Shown here in pieces: positions 31,499 through 41,221 of a stretch of 50,985 bases of DNA. The stretch is from positions 1-50,985 of the forward strand of contig CADDZD010000011.1 in NCBI GenBank assembly GCA_902812385.1, written 5' to 3'. The notes beneath the pieces were generated by a model, which had not been told where the DNA came from, searched no databases, and worked only from the letters and a program-made list of their open reading frames with translations. A program made the position numbers and the translations under genes. How positions within the stretch are numbered: position 1 is the stretch's first letter; each line of letters begins with the position of its first letter. The stretch comes from Clostridia bacterium. Its GTDB lineage: Bacteria; Bacillota; DSM-12270; Thermacetogeniales; Thermacetogeniaceae.

Positions 31499-32474
31499 CG
31501 GGCTTCTCCCTCCGTACCTGCGGCACCAGGAAACCGAACTCCTTACCGCCGAAGATGCCCTGGCGACGCACGAGAATTGTGATAATCAGGATCAGGGCGT
31601 AGATCACACCCCGGAAATCGACAAACTGCGGGCCGAGCACGAACCGCAGCCCCTCCAGGAGAAACGCCCAGCCGATGGCGGTAACCACCGTCCCCGTCAT
31701 GCTGCCCAGGCCGCCCAGCACCACCACGATCAGGTAATCGAAGGACTGCAGGAAGTAAAAGTCTCCCGGGCAGATGAAGGGGTAGGTGTGGGCGTAAAGC
31801 CCGCCGCCGAGACCGGCAAGGGCGCAGCCGAAGGTGAAGGCCATCAGCTTCGTCTTGAAGGTGTTGACACCGATCATGTCGGCAGCCGTCTCATCCTCCC
31901 TGATGGAGGTACACGCCCTGCCGTAGGTGGAAAAAATGAAATTGCGGGTGAGAACGATCACTATCAGTGCAGTGAAGAAAAGCCATTCCAGGTTGGCCAC
32001 CTGGGGGGTGCCCACCATTCCCCTGGCGCCGCCTAATTCGGGAATAATTTTATCAGCATTATCCAGGGCCACCTTGACGATGAAACCAAATCCGAGGGTG
32101 GCAATACCGAGGTAGTCGGACTTTAACCTGAGCACCGGCACCCCGATCAGAAAGCCCATCAGGCCGGCAAAAACCATCCCCACGAGCAGGGCGCCGATAA
32201 AGGAAAGCCCGCCATACTGCCCGAAGGTCTTGCTGAAGTAGCCGGCGCTGTAAGCCCCCAGCCCCACGAAGGCGGCATGCCCCAGGGAAAACTGGCCGGT
32301 AAAACCGTAGATGACGCCCAAACCCAACGCCCCGATGGTTACGATCAGGGAGTAAAACAAAACGCGCTGCCAGTAAGGATTGATGACTCCGGTGGTGATC
32401 ATTATTTTAAGGAGTACGTAGAGCACAACGGCTCCGATAACCATTAACAGCATCTTGTTAATATTCTGAAACAT
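31479..32474 (-). CDS. livM: Branched-chain amino acid-type ABC permease LivM
   Basis: About 331 residues, ten or so hydrophobic segments, with LivM blocks YGFTGQFSLGHAAFVGLGAYSAG, LRLKSDYLGIATLGFG, YGRACTSIREDETAADMIGV (cytoplasmic EAA-like loop) and VVVLGGLGSMTGTVVTAI. ATG 32474 has GGTGGGG before it; GTG 32486 is an alternative start. It forms the membrane channel with LivH. Confidence 0.92.
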   Translation of the reverse strand: MFQNINKMLLMVIGAVVLYVLLKIMITTGVINPYWQRVLFYSLIVTIGALGLGVIYGFTGQFSLGHAAFVGLGAYSAGYFSKTFGQYGGLSFIGALLVGMVFAGLMGFLIGVPVLRLKSDYLGIATLGFGFIVKVALDNADKIIPELGGARGMVGTPQVANLEWLFFTALIVIVLTRNFIFSTYGRACTSIREDETAADMIGVNTFKTKLMAFTFGCALAGLGGGLYAHTYPFICPGDFYFLQSFDYLIVVVLGGLGSMTGTVVTAIGWAFLLEGLRFVLGPQFVDFRGVIYALILIITILVRRQGIFGGKEFGFLVPQVRREKPDAALRG

Positions 32475-32489
32475 AACCCCACCCACTTC

Positions 32490-33374
32490 CTAGATCTTCT
32501 CCTGCTGGCTGCGTCCCAGGATGCCCGACGGCCTGATCAAAAGCACCAGGATCAGGATGGCAAAGGCAATGGCATCGCGCAGCTGCGAGGAGATATAGGC
32601 TGCCGTCATGGTTTCGACCTGCCCCATGATCAGAGAACCCAGGACGGCCCCCGGGATCTGGCCGATCCCCCCCAAGACTGCGGCTGTGAAGGCCTTGAGG
32701 CCGGGCATGATCCCCATGAAGGGGTAGATCTGCGGATAGGCGATGGCGTAGAGGACACCGCCCACCGCCGCCAGAGCCGAGCCTATGGCAAAGGTGAAGG
32801 AAATGGTTTTGTCCACATCGACACCCATCAGCCGCGCCGCATCGTGGTCAAAGGAAACCGTGCGCATAGCGGCGCCGATCTTCGTCTTGAAAACAAGAAA
32901 AAGCAGGAACAGCAGGAATATAATGACCACAGCCATGATTACGACCTGAATGTTGGTTATCGAAACTCCGCCCAGATTCCAGGTGATGCTTCTAAAGGGA
33001 CGCTGGACCACCCGGTAATCGGGGCCAAAAATAAATTTCAGGCTGCTGCCGTATTCCAGAAAGAACGATACTCCGATGGCGCTGATCAGTGCCGCAATCT
33101 TGGGAGCGTAGCGGAGCGGGCGGTAGGCAATCCGCTCAATGACAACCCCCAGGGCGGCGCAGACCGCCATAGAGACGATGATGGCCACCGGCCACGGGAG
33201 CCCCCAGGAGGAGTAGCCCAGGTACCCCACAAACGCTCCGATCATAAATACATCGCCATGGGCAAAGTTGATCAGCCCGATCGTGCCGTAAACCATGGTA
33301 TAGCCGAGGGCGATCAGGGCGTACATAAGGCCGAGCTGGAGACCGTTGATAACTTGTTGGATAAAGGATTCCAA
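32490..33374 (-). CDS. livH: Branched-chain amino acid-type ABC permease LivH
   Basis: About 294 residues. LivH blocks are LGLMYALIALGYTMVYG, NFAHGDVFMIGAFVG, MRTVSFDHDAARLMGVDVDK and AVLGGIGQIPGAVLGSL. TTG at 33374 is the better start (GGAGGGG 6 nt upstream) rather than GTG 33389. It ends with TAG. It follows livK across a 73-bp gap containing a strong hairpin. Confidence 0.92.
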   Translation of the reverse strand: MESFIQQVINGLQLGLMYALIALGYTMVYGTIGLINFAHGDVFMIGAFVGYLGYSSWGLPWPVAIIVSMAVCAALGVVIERIAYRPLRYAPKIAALISAIGVSFFLEYGSSLKFIFGPDYRVVQRPFRSITWNLGGVSITNIQVVIMAVVIIFLLFLLFLVFKTKIGAAMRTVSFDHDAARLMGVDVDKTISFTFAIGSALAAVGGVLYAIAYPQIYPFMGIMPGLKAFTAAVLGGIGQIPGAVLGSLIMGQVETMTAAYISSQLRDAIAFAILILVLLIRPSGILGRSQQEKI

Positions 33375-33415
33375 TCTCTTCCCCTCCACTGCAAAGACGA
33401 CAACTCGAAATAGGA

Positions 33416-33448
33416 ACGGGAAAGGGGCTCTGCCTGCCCCCTTCCCGT
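33416..33448 (-). terminator. Intercistronic hairpin between livK and livH
   Basis: ACGGGAA-AGGGG (33416-33427) pairs with CCCC-CTTCCCGT (33437-33448). Placed after the binding-protein gene, it probably protects livK mRNA and reduces transcription into the permease genes, giving more binding protein than transporter. Confidence 0.6.
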
Positions 33449-33462
33449 ATGCTGACCGGTTG

Positions 33463-34623
33463 TTAAGGTGTCATCTTCTTGACAAATACCTGTTTGTTAT
33501 CCTTGTACTGAATAATCGCCAGCGGCTTTACCGGGTTTCCGTTTTTATCGAAAGAAATCTTGGCGGTTACAGCTTCGATACTCATGTTCTGGATGGCATC
33601 CCGAAGCTTGGTCGGGTCTCCGGAGTTCGTTGTCTCAATGGCCTTGAAGAGAACCTGGGCGGCTTCATATCCGAGGGTTGCGAAAGAATCCGGACGCTTC
33701 CCGTATTTTGCCTGGTATTTCTTCACCCAATCCTGAACCTGGGGACGCGGGTCCTCCACCGAATAGTGGTTGGTGAAGTAGCCACCGTTCATGGCAGCCT
33801 GGTCAATGGACGGGGAATCCCAGCCGTCGCCGCCGAGGAAGACCGCCTTGATCCCCTTATCCCGGGCCTGCTTGGCGATCAGGCTGACCTTCTGGTAGTA
33901 ATCGGGCAGGTAAAGAACATCCGGGTTCTTAGGGGCGATCTTGGACAGGATCGCCGAAAAATCGGTGTCCTGGTTGGTGTAGGATTCGGAAGCCACGATC
34001 TTGCCGCCGCCGGCTTCAAAGTCCTTCTTGAAAACCTCGGAGAGTCCCACCGTGTAATCGTTGCCCTGGTCGTAGAGGACGGCAGCCGTCTTTGCTTGCA
34101 AGTCGTTGAGAGCAAACTTTGCTGCGACAGTGCCCTGGAAGGGGTCGATGAAGCAGACGCGGAAGACATAGTCCTTGCGTTTACCGTTCTCGTCCAGAGT
34201 CACCTTTTCGGCGGTGGAGGTGGGGCTGATCATCACGACTTTATACTGCTGTGCCAATTGGGAAACCGGGATCGAACACTTGGACGTAACCGCTCCAATA
34301 ATGGCGCTGACTTTGTCTTCAGTGATCAGCTTTGTTGCCAGGTTTGTGGCTTCTTTGGGGTCGTTGCGGTCGTCTCCCGGAATAACCTCGATTTTAAAAT
34401 TACCGACCTTACCGTCTTTTAATTCCGATACCGCCAGATCAACACCGTTTTTCACCGATTCCCCGAAGGTCTTGACGTCACCGGAAAGCGGTGCAATCAC
34501 GCCGACTTTGATGACATTCTCCCCGGTTGTGGTAGCAGCCGGCTTCTGGCCGCAACCGCTCAGCAGGATTGCCGCCGAAAAGATAACAAGAACAAAGATT
34601 GCAACCCACCTGTTAAACCTCAT
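33463..34623 (-). CDS. livK: Branched-chain amino acid-type periplasmic-binding lipoprotein LivK
   Basis: A 386-residue substrate-binding lipoprotein. The signal sequence (FNRWVAIFVLVIFSAAILLSGC) ends in a lipobox LSGC with Cys near residue 23. The mature part follows the type 1 periplasmic-binding fold: KVGVIAPLSGDVKTFG, DDRNDPKEATN, GAVTSKCSIPVSQLAQ, MISPTSTAEK, QGNDYTVGLSEVF. The start is ATG 34623 with GGGAGGGAG. The ligand is likely a branched-chain amino acid or related compound. A ~340-nt leader precedes it. Confidence 0.92.
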   Translation of the reverse strand: MRFNRWVAIFVLVIFSAAILLSGCGQKPAATTTGENVIKVGVIAPLSGDVKTFGESVKNGVDLAVSELKDGKVGNFKIEVIPGDDRNDPKEATNLATKLITEDKVSAIIGAVTSKCSIPVSQLAQQYKVVMISPTSTAEKVTLDENGKRKDYVFRVCFIDPFQGTVAAKFALNDLQAKTAAVLYDQGNDYTVGLSEVFKKDFEAGGGKIVASESYTNQDTDFSAILSKIAPKNPDVLYLPDYYQKVSLIAKQARDKGIKAVFLGGDGWDSPSIDQAAMNGGYFTNHYSVEDPRPQVQDWVKKYQAKYGKRPDSFATLGYEAAQVLFKAIETTNSGDPTKLRDAIQNMSIEAVTAKISFDKNGNPVKPLAIIQYKDNKQVFVKKMTP

Positions 34624-34695
34624 GAAACTTTCTCCCTCCCTGAATTTGTTTAGCTTCTTCCTTCCCCTTGCTGCAGAGTGATGAAGCAATCCAGC

Positions 34696-34734
34696 GGCCA
34701 GGACCGGTTACCCGTGGAAGCGGGGCTCCTGGCC
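34696..34734 (-). promoter_or_regulatory. Leader hairpin upstream of livK
   Basis: GGCCAGGA (34696-34703) and TCCTGGCC (34727-34734) form a perfect 8-bp stem with a possible inner CCC/GGG pairing, about 75 nt before the livK start codon. Possible leader regulation; no T tract. Confidence 0.45.
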
Positions 34735-34830
34735 TGATCTCCCGGCCCCCACACGAATATCTCTATGAAATCCGCAACGGTTTGCTATTCCTGTTTGCTT
34801 CACCTCCTGTTTCCAAACAAATAGGTTTAC

Positions 34831-34876
34831 AATGCCCTCGCATCTTGTTCCTACATAGAGTAAAATGCCCTCGCAT
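34831..34876. repeat. 13-bp direct repeats in the livK leader
   Basis: AATGCCCTCGCAT occurs at 34831-34843 and again at 34864-34876, 33 bp apart (about three helical turns). The second copy also forms an inverted repeat with GAGGGC (34884-34889). Candidate binding sites for a regulator of the liv operon. Confidence 0.6.
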
Positions 34877-34967
34877 GCAAATGGAGGGCCCCGTTACCCT
34901 TCTATTAAAATTGCGCTCAAAATGAATGATCCATTTGATATTGGAGATACTAAATATTTTTTCCTTT

Positions 34968-34995
34968 ATTATATCTATTTATTAGGGCTTGTCAA
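34968..34995 (-). promoter_or_regulatory. Sigma-A promoter of the liv operon
   Basis: Minus-strand TTGACA (34990-34995), 16-bp spacer, TATAAT (34968-34973), both perfect consensus hexamers. The start point near 34961 leaves a leader of about 340 nt containing the repeats and hairpins noted. Confidence 0.82.
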
Positions 34996-35054
34996 TTAAA
35001 ATCCAGCCAAAATCAGGTTTTTTCTCGTCAATTCAAGCGGCGGTTTATTTAGCA

Positions 35055-36959
35055 TTATCGGGCACCAAACAGCACCCTTTTGTCCCCGGCCCGGCGGGTT
35101 TTTTTCGCCCGGTCAAAATACTCAAGCAGCGGCAGGCAGTAGCGCCGTGATGTGCCCAGGAGGTCGCGGGCCTCGGCCACGGTAATTTCCCCGTGCTCCC
35201 TCAGGTATTCCTCTATAATGCCCCACGCTTTTGAGACAGCATCCTGCAAAAAATAGAGATCCTCGCCCAGCTTCATCAAGATCCCCGACTGGACGCAGTA
35301 CTGCAGGAGATCCGTGTCCCCCCCGAGCAGTGTCAGCAGTTCCTCGGCGGAAGGGGGCGCATAGGGCCGGGAGGCCATTTCCGCCTTGAGCCTGCCGACC
35401 TTCTCCTCCTGACCAGGGGAGAGCTTCACCGCAAATCCAGGCAGAGCGAGGGTTTGCCCGGTTAAAACCAAGCTGCCCGATTCCGCCCACTTTTCCAGAA
35501 GCGCCTGGTAAAGGCGCGGCGGAAGCTGGCCGAAGGCACGGGAGCGAAGCTCCTCCTTCGGGTAGCCGGGGCGCAGGGGATACTGTGCGTGGTAGGAGCG
35601 CAGGGCGAAATCCGCCTGGGACCACCAGCTATCCATGAGTGGAGCGGAAACCACAAAGGCCTCGTTCCCGAAGTCGAACAGGAAGGCCTCTCCCGACGAG
35701 CGCATCTCCTCCAGGACCTGTTTAACCTCCGTTTCGCTTACGCCCGCCTTTGACGCCAGTTCCTGGGGCGTAGCCGGTTTTCTGAGGGACCGCAGCTCTT
35801 CGGCGATCCGGGCGTAGGGGCTCCCGGTCATCTTGCGCCGCAGTCCGGACAGGACCTCCTCCCGGAAGCGCCGGTAGCGGATGCCTCCCGTCTCCACCAC
35901 TTCACCCCCCCCGATGGTGGTTACGGGGGAGTAGTACCTGATCACAAACCGGTCGTGCACCGCTGCTACCACCGGATCCTCCAGCTCAAACTGGACCAGG
36001 GCGTCATCACCCGGGATCAGTTCCTCCCGGTCGAGCAGGCGCACCCGGGCGACGGTTTCCCTCGTCCCCAGGTGGAAGTGCACCGGCTGCCAGTTTTTCA
36101 AGGGCCGCGGGGCGTGCTCCAGGAGGTGCAGGGACGCGGTCAGCCTCCTGACGGCTTGAAACGCCCCTGGAGTTACCAGGACGTCTCCCCGGTTCACCTC
36201 GCCGACCTCCAGGCCGGTCAGGTTTACTGCCACCCTCTGGCCCCCCACCGCCTCTTCCACCTTATTGCCGTGCACCTGGAGCGACCGCACGCGCCCCTGC
36301 AGGCCGGTCGGGAGCAGTTGTAAGATGTCCCCCACCCGGATCCTCCCGCTGACCAGGGTTCCCGTCATCACCGTTCCGAAGCCAGTGATGGTGAACACCC
36401 GGTCGACTGGGAGGCGGGCATCCCCGGACCGGGGTTTCGGCTTGACCTCCCGCACCATCCTTTCTATCTGCGAGCGCAGTTCCCCAAGCCCCTCCCCGGT
36501 CACCACGGAAACGGGAACGACGGGAGCGTTCTCAAGGAATGTCCCTTTCAGCAATTCCTGGACGTCCTCTTTGACGAGGAGCAGCCAGTCCTCCTCCACC
36601 AGATCGATCTTGGTGAGCACCACGATCCCCTTCTGGACCTGGAGCAATTCCAGGATGTCCAGGTGCTCGCGGGTCTGCGGCATGACACCCTCGTCCGCGG
36701 CCACCACGAAGAGGACCATGTCGATACCCCCGGCCCCGGCCAGCATGTTTTTGACAAAGCGCTCATGGCCGGGGACGTCGACGATACCCGCCGTAATACC
36801 GCCGGAAAGGCGCAGGGGGGCAAATCCCAGTTCGATGGAAATCCCCCGTTCCTTCTCCTCCTTAAGGCGGTCGGTGTCCACGCCGGTCAGTGCCTTGACC
36901 AGTTGGGTCTTGCCGTGGTCCACGTGCCCGGCTGTTCCGATGATTACGAATGTTTCCAA
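35055..36959 (-). CDS. selB: Selenocysteine-specific elongation factor SelB
   Basis: About 634 residues. An N-terminal EF-Tu-like GTPase ([39 protein letters not shown]) is followed by beta-barrel domains and a C-terminal run of winged-helix domains (~residues 370-634) that binds the SECIS hairpin next to UGA in selenoprotein mRNA. It delivers Sec-tRNA-Sec to the ribosome. TTG 36959 is chosen because GAGGG lies 7 nt upstream and the family starts at this place. It lies 81 bp after selA. Confidence 0.95.
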   Translation of the reverse strand: METFVIIGTAGHVDHGKTQLVKALTGVDTDRLKEEKERGISIELGFAPLRLSGGITAGIVDVPGHERFVKNMLAGAGGIDMVLFVVAADEGVMPQTREHLDILELLQVQKGIVVLTKIDLVEEDWLLLVKEDVQELLKGTFLENAPVVPVSVVTGEGLGELRSQIERMVREVKPKPRSGDARLPVDRVFTITGFGTVMTGTLVSGRIRVGDILQLLPTGLQGRVRSLQVHGNKVEEAVGGQRVAVNLTGLEVGEVNRGDVLVTPGAFQAVRRLTASLHLLEHAPRPLKNWQPVHFHLGTRETVARVRLLDREELIPGDDALVQFELEDPVVAAVHDRFVIRYYSPVTTIGGGEVVETGGIRYRRFREEVLSGLRRKMTGSPYARIAEELRSLRKPATPQELASKAGVSETEVKQVLEEMRSSGEAFLFDFGNEAFVVSAPLMDSWWSQADFALRSYHAQYPLRPGYPKEELRSRAFGQLPPRLYQALLEKWAESGSLVLTGQTLALPGFAVKLSPGQEEKVGRLKAEMASRPYAPPSAEELLTLLGGDTDLLQYCVQSGILMKLGEDLYFLQDAVSKAWGIIEEYLREHGEITVAEARDLLGTSRRYCLPLLEYFDRAKKTRRAGDKRVLFGAR

Positions 36960-37040
36960 ACCGTTACCCTCTTCCGCGCGAATTCTCAAGAATCAGCTGC
37001 CCAGTACCGCAAGAGCCTTAGAGTGTAACAATGCAAGCCG

Positions 37041-38447
37041 TTATCCCGTCTGTTCGGAAATCAAGCATCGTAAAGCCGCCGCCACCGCATCCACCAGGGC
37101 TTCTTCATCCCCTTCCCCGATGGTGCGCGGGTCGAGCAGAACCCCATCCTCCTGCACCCGAACCAGCACAGGCGGATCACCCTTGCGCAGGCGCCCGGCC
37201 AGGGCTGCGGCGGTTGCCTTTTTTGGCCTCAGAACCACCAGAGACGTGGGCAGCTCGGTCAGGGGAAGGGCCCCCCCTCCCACCCGGGAGAAGCCGTCGA
37301 TTACGGTCACAGAACAGGCATCCCCGGCGCGGCAAGCTATACCGTCACGGAGATGCTCCGCCCTGGACTGCAATTCCTCCCGTCGGATGGCCAGCATCCG
37401 CAGAACAGGGAGTGTCTCCGCGGCATCCTTTCTCTGGTACGCCCGAAGGGTGGCCTCCAGAGCGGCAAGGGTGAACTTATCCACCCGCAGCGCCCGCAGG
37501 AGGGGATGCTCCTTCAGAACCTGGAGCAGCCCGGAGCGCCCCAGAATAACGCCTGCCTGGGGGCCGCCCAGTAGCTTATCCCCGCTGAAGGTGACGAGAT
37601 CCATCCCCGCATCAATGCTCGCCTGGACGGTCGGCTCGAACCCCACCCCGTACTGCTGCAGGTCCACCAGGACCCCGCTCCCCAGGTCCTCCATGACGGG
37701 CAGCTGGTATTTGCGCCCCAAGGAGACCAACTCCTCCCGGGTCACCTCCCGGGTGAACCCCAGGATCCTGTAATTGCTCGGATGCACCTTAAGTAGCAGG
37801 GCGGTTTCCGGCCCGATCGCCCGCTCGTAGTCCCGGGGATAGGTCTTGTTGGTGGTTCCGACCTCTTTCAGGATTGCTCCGCTCTGGGCCATGACCTCGG
37901 GTATCCGGAAGGAGCCCCCGATCTCCACCAGTTCGCCGCGGGAGACGACGACCTCCTTTCCCCGGGCAAGGGCACTCAGGCAGAGGAGCACCGCAGCGGC
38001 ATTGTTGTTGACCACAAGGGCGGCCTCGGCCCCGGTCAGGTCTTTCAACAGATCCTCCACGTGGCTGTAGCGCGACCCCCGGCCGCCCGTTTCCAGGTCC
38101 AGTTCCAGGTTGGAGTAGCCCCTGGCCACAGCGGTTGCCGCCGCAAGGGCGTCATCGCTCAAAGGCGCCCGGCCGAGGTTGGTGTGCAGGACAACCCCTG
38201 TGGCGTTGATCACCGGGCGCAGGCTCATGCGCAGTTTATCCAGCACCATCCGCCTCACCGCCTCGGCCAGATCGGCAATACCCGGCGGTTCGGCCCCTTC
38301 TTCCAGGATGGCCCGCCGCCAGGCGGCCAGCACTTCCCGCGCCGCATCAGTCAGCAGGTGCTGCGGGTAATTCCCGTGCTCCCCGGCGCTCTCCCGGACC
38401 AGTTCGTGAACCGGCGGCAGCAGGCGCACCAGTTGTTGTCTATCCAC
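37041..38447 (-). CDS. selA: L-seryl-tRNA(Sec) selenium transferase SelA
   Basis: A 468-residue PLP enzyme that turns seryl-tRNA-Sec into selenocysteyl-tRNA-Sec with selenophosphate. The family blocks are present: [18 protein letters not shown] (near 80), [13 protein letters not shown] and [14 protein letters not shown] (PLP lysine near 290). GTG 38447 is preceded by AAAGGAG and gives the usual length; the longer frame to 38561 is not supported. Together with selB and tRNA-Sec it forms most of the Sec pathway; selD is not in the window. Confidence 0.95.
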   Translation of the reverse strand: MDRQQLVRLLPPVHELVRESAGEHGNYPQHLLTDAAREVLAAWRRAILEEGAEPPGIADLAEAVRRMVLDKLRMSLRPVINATGVVLHTNLGRAPLSDDALAAATAVARGYSNLELDLETGGRGSRYSHVEDLLKDLTGAEAALVVNNNAAAVLLCLSALARGKEVVVSRGELVEIGGSFRIPEVMAQSGAILKEVGTTNKTYPRDYERAIGPETALLLKVHPSNYRILGFTREVTREELVSLGRKYQLPVMEDLGSGVLVDLQQYGVGFEPTVQASIDAGMDLVTFSGDKLLGGPQAGVILGRSGLLQVLKEHPLLRALRVDKFTLAALEATLRAYQRKDAAETLPVLRMLAIRREELQSRAEHLRDGIACRAGDACSVTVIDGFSRVGGGALPLTELPTSLVVLRPKKATAAALAGRLRKGDPPVLVRVQEDGVLLDPRTIGEGDEEALVDAVAAALRCLISEQTG

Positions 38448-38642
38448 GGGCTTTCTCCTTTCGCAAGTCTCAACCAATCCCCTCCGGGCATTTTCAGATA
38501 AATTATTCCACAATTCACGCAAAAAATCCTTTCGGGCAACCGTTCTCCCCTTAACAACCATAACACAAAACCGTCAGGCCGATGTGCATAAAATTTCGCA
38601 TTTCCCCATATTACTTTAAGGAATGAGTACGGGGGGTTGAAG

Positions 38643-39242
38643 ATGTTATTCAGCCGGGGTTTATCAAAAACCTTACCGGAAACTACGGCCAGGCGGGACC
38701 TGCGGGTTGCGGTGAGCGACCAGCAGGCGGTCCAGAAAATGGGTGCCTTCTTGAGCACCCTGGTGGAGGAGCTAAACCCGGCAGGCCGGCGCCAGGGCGT
38801 GTTGCTCTCCATCGGAACGGACCGCTCGACGGGAGACAGCCTCGGCCCCCTGGTGGGCAGCCGCGTCAGCGAACTGGCCCCGGGACTCATCCCCGTTTTC
38901 GGAACCCTCGAAGAACCGGTGCACGCCGTCAACCTCAAGGAAAAACTGCTTGAAATTAAGGGGATGTTTCCCGGCCAACCGCTGATCATCGCCGTAGACG
39001 CCTGCCTTGGCCAGCTTCAAAATGTGGGAACCATTTCCCTGGGGAAAGGCTCCCTGCAGCCGGGCACGGGGGTCCACAAGGAGCTTCCCCCTGTCGGGGA
39101 CATCTTCATCTCAGGGGTAGTAAACCTGGGAGGCTTCCTGGAATTCCTGGTCCTGCAGAACACCCGGCTCTGCCTGGTGATGAAAATGGCGGACTGCATC
39201 GCCCGCGCCCTGGTCCTGGGGCTCTCTGCCAAACGGAGTTAA
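38643..39242 (+). CDS. yyaC: Sporulation protein YyaC (GPR-like spore protease-fold protein)
   Basis: About 199 residues. YyaC/germination-protease-like features are LLSIGTDRSTGDSLGPLVGSR near residue 60, VFGTLEEPVHAVNL near 95 and IIAVDACLG near 120. The family is sporulation-associated and often encoded near spo0J/soj in Firmicutes. ATG 38643 follows GGGGGG; TTG 38637 is also in frame. Transcribed divergently from selA. Confidence 0.88.
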   Translation: MLFSRGLSKTLPETTARRDLRVAVSDQQAVQKMGAFLSTLVEELNPAGRRQGVLLSIGTDRSTGDSLGPLVGSRVSELAPGLIPVFGTLEEPVHAVNLKEKLLEIKGMFPGQPLIIAVDACLGQLQNVGTISLGKGSLQPGTGVHKELPPVGDIFISGVVNLGGFLEFLVLQNTRLCLVMKMADCIARALVLGLSAKRS

Positions 39243-39265
39243 ATTCTCTGCCGTTTTTTAAAATT

Positions 39266-39288
39266 AAAAACGCCCCGGAAAACGGGGC
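39266..39288. terminator. Rho-independent terminator shared by ykuS and yyaC
   Basis: GCCCCG (39272-39277) and CGGGGC (39283-39288) form a short stem. On the minus strand it is followed by GTTTTTAATTTT, a good terminator for the ykuS-like gene. It lies between two convergent genes. Confidence 0.75.
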
Positions 39289-39319
39289 ATGTTGATGTTT
39301 CGGTTGCCTTTTTTCAACC

Positions 39320-39565
39320 CTACATCAGGTTGAACTTCTCCCTGACATCGTTGACGATCTCACCGGCGCTGCGGCCCCCGGCGTTGATGACCGGAACATC
39401 GGTTTTGATATCCTGCCGCTGCAAGACGTCGATGTCCCCGCCGCCGATCACCACCGCCTGGGCGCGCCTGAGTTCGTCGGGCCCCATGCCGACCACCGTA
39501 AACCCCGCTTCTTTCAAAGCGGCCCTTACATTGGTCAAACCATCTTCTACCGCAACCACGCGCAC
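39320..39565 (-). CDS. YkuS/UPF0180 family small protein
   Basis: An 81-residue cytoplasmic protein beginning (M)RVVAVEDGLTNVRAALKEAG and containing VVIGGGDIDVLQRQDI and VINAGGRSAGEIVN, the UPF0180 pattern. Function unknown. GTG 39565 follows GGGGAGAC. Confidence 0.85.
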   Translation of the reverse strand: MRVVAVEDGLTNVRAALKEAGFTVVGMGPDELRRAQAVVIGGGDIDVLQRQDIKTDVPVINAGGRSAGEIVNDVREKFNLM

Positions 39566-39597
39566 TTACGTCTCCCCCTCTGGCTATTCAACTGTTA

Positions 39598-40263
39598 CTA
39601 TTGTGAGTCTGGAGGGCGCCAATTATGCACCAGTGCGGCTACAACCTCCTCATCGCTGGTCTGGCGAAAATCCTTGTAAAACTGCCCCACGGCATAAAAC
39701 TCTTCGGGTGTCTCCAGGCAAACCACTTCGTCAACCTCATGGCGGAGCTTATCCACTACTTCCGGGGGCGCAACCGGAACGGCGAGGACCAGTTTCCCGG
39801 GATCATGCCGGCGAATCGAGCACAGGGCTGCCCGCAAAGTAAAGCCGGTGGCAATGCCGTCGTCGACCACGATCACCGTTCGGCCGCCGTAACTTAAGGG
39901 CTCCCTTTCCCCCCGGTACAGTTTCTGGCGCCTCCGGATCTCTTCCAGCTGGCCAGCAACCTCTTCCTGAAGATCATCCCTCCCCAGGCCGAGCAGGCCC
40001 AGCAGCCTCTCGTCATAGAGGACTGTGCCGTCCGGGGCCACCGCCCCCAGTGCCAGTTCGGGATTGAAGGGCGCCCCGATCTTGCGGGAGATGATCACGT
40101 CAAGGGGCGCGGCCAGGGCTTTCGCCACCTCGGCAGCCACGATTACGCCCCCCCTGGGCACCCCCAGAACCAGGAGGTCTTTTCCTTGATATTTCAGGAG
40201 CTTTTCTGCCAGTTGGCGACCCGCCGTCTCCCGATCCTGAAACAGGTTAATCACCCCCTGCAT
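39598..40263 (-). CDS. Type I phosphoribosyltransferase-domain protein
   Basis: A 221-residue protein with the PRPP-binding signature VIVVDDGIATGFT near residue 130 and a flexible-loop region PRGGVIVAAEVAKAL near 36-50. It belongs to the stand-alone group often found near stress or dienelactone-hydrolase-like genes rather than to a named purine/pyrimidine salvage enzyme, so the base substrate is unknown. It lies between the ykuS-like gene and the lipid kinase gene. Confidence 0.82.
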   Translation of the reverse strand: MQGVINLFQDRETAGRQLAEKLLKYQGKDLLVLGVPRGGVIVAAEVAKALAAPLDVIISRKIGAPFNPELALGAVAPDGTVLYDERLLGLLGLGRDDLQEEVAGQLEEIRRRQKLYRGEREPLSYGGRTVIVVDDGIATGFTLRAALCSIRRHDPGKLVLAVPVAPPEVVDKLRHEVDEVVCLETPEEFYAVGQFYKDFRQTSDEEVVAALVHNWRPPDSQ

Positions 40264-40285
40264 AGTTTTCCCTCAAAAGTACGGC

Positions 40286-41221
40286 TCAACCGGCTTTTTT
40301 TGAAAATTCCAGTCCTGCCCCCTTGTCCGGCACCAGCACCCTGATAGCCTGCTTGTGGATGTGAAAGGCCGCCGGGGTCTCTCCCAGCAGTTCACCGTCC
40401 CCCTGGATGTACAGCCTGCGGGCAGGAGAGGAAACCGTGACATCCCGGGCACGAAAGAAATGCACACACGGGTGATCTTCGTGGCGGCCGCTGTAGGTGA
40501 GAGGGAGGACCCGCAGCAGTTCCAACCTCCCGATATCACCCACCACGCAGACGTCAAAAAGCCCGTCGTCAACCCTGGCTCTGGGGGCGATCTTGATTCC
40601 GGATCCAAAGAAAGCACCGTTGGCAACAGCGACAAGGAGCCCCTTTATCTGCAGGTGATTGCCGTCAAGGGTGAGTTCAAGGGGAACCGGGCGGAAGCAC
40701 ATCAGGGTTTTCAATACTCCCGCCAGGTATGCCCAGGTCCCTCTAAGCCAGCGGAAACCCTGGTTCACCGCGTGGGCAACCTCGGCATCAAAGCCGACAC
40801 CGCAGATGTTCAAGAAGTAGCGGTTTTCCACCATTCCCAGGTCCAGCATGCGGTATTTACCCGAACAAATGGCCAGTGCCGTTGACAGAGGGTCCCCGGA
40901 TATCCCCAGGGTCCGGCAGAGGTCGTTGCCGCTGCCGGTGGGAAGCAAGGCCAGGGCAGTTCCCGGGTAAGCGCCGTTGGATGCGATTCCGTTTACCACC
41001 TCGTTGGCGGTGCCGTCTCCCCCGACGGCCACCACCAGGTCGCAATCCTTTTTCACGGCCCTTTGTGCCAGTTCCCGGGCATGGCCGCGCCCCTCGGTGA
41101 AAAAGGTCCGGAAGCGCAGTCCCGCCCGGCGCATGACCCGCTCGATCTCCGGCCACAAGCGGGCGGTGCGGCCGCGCCCGGCGGTGGGGTTAACGATACA
41201 GCAGAAAGGAAGATCCGGCAT
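40286..41221 (-). CDS. Diacylglycerol/lipid kinase family protein (YegS/DgkB-like)
   Basis: A 311-residue kinase with VAVGGDGTANEVVNGI (near 62) and LLPTGSGNDLCRTLG (near 90), the ATP/lipid sites of the diacylglycerol kinase catalytic domain, then GVGFDAEVAHAVN and a C-terminal beta-sandwich ending with IQGDGELLGETPAAF. It likely phosphorylates diacylglycerol or a related lipid at the membrane. The ATG overlaps the bactofilin stop by 1 bp. Confidence 0.9.
   Translation of the reverse strand: MPDLPFCCIVNPTAGRGRTARLWPEIERVMRRAGLRFRTFFTEGRGHARELAQRAVKKDCDLVVAVGGDGTANEVVNGIASNGAYPGTALALLPTGSGNDLCRTLGISGDPLSTALAICSGKYRMLDLGMVENRYFLNICGVGFDAEVAHAVNQGFRWLRGTWAYLAGVLKTLMCFRPVPLELTLDGNHLQIKGLLVAVANGAFFGSGIKIAPRARVDDGLFDVCVVGDIGRLELLRVLPLTYSGRHEDHPCVHFFRARDVTVSSPARRLYIQGDGELLGETPAAFHIHKQAIRVLVPDKGAGLEFSKKAG

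Noticed and set aside
36265-37773. 502-residue open frame on the plus strand opposite selB and selA
   Set aside because: Ser/Arg/Pro-rich translation without domains; the opposite strand carries unmistakable SelB and SelA.
25128-39242. Selenoproteins with in-frame TGA near the sel genes
   Set aside because: I saw no gene in the window whose frame continues past TGA with recognisable homology.
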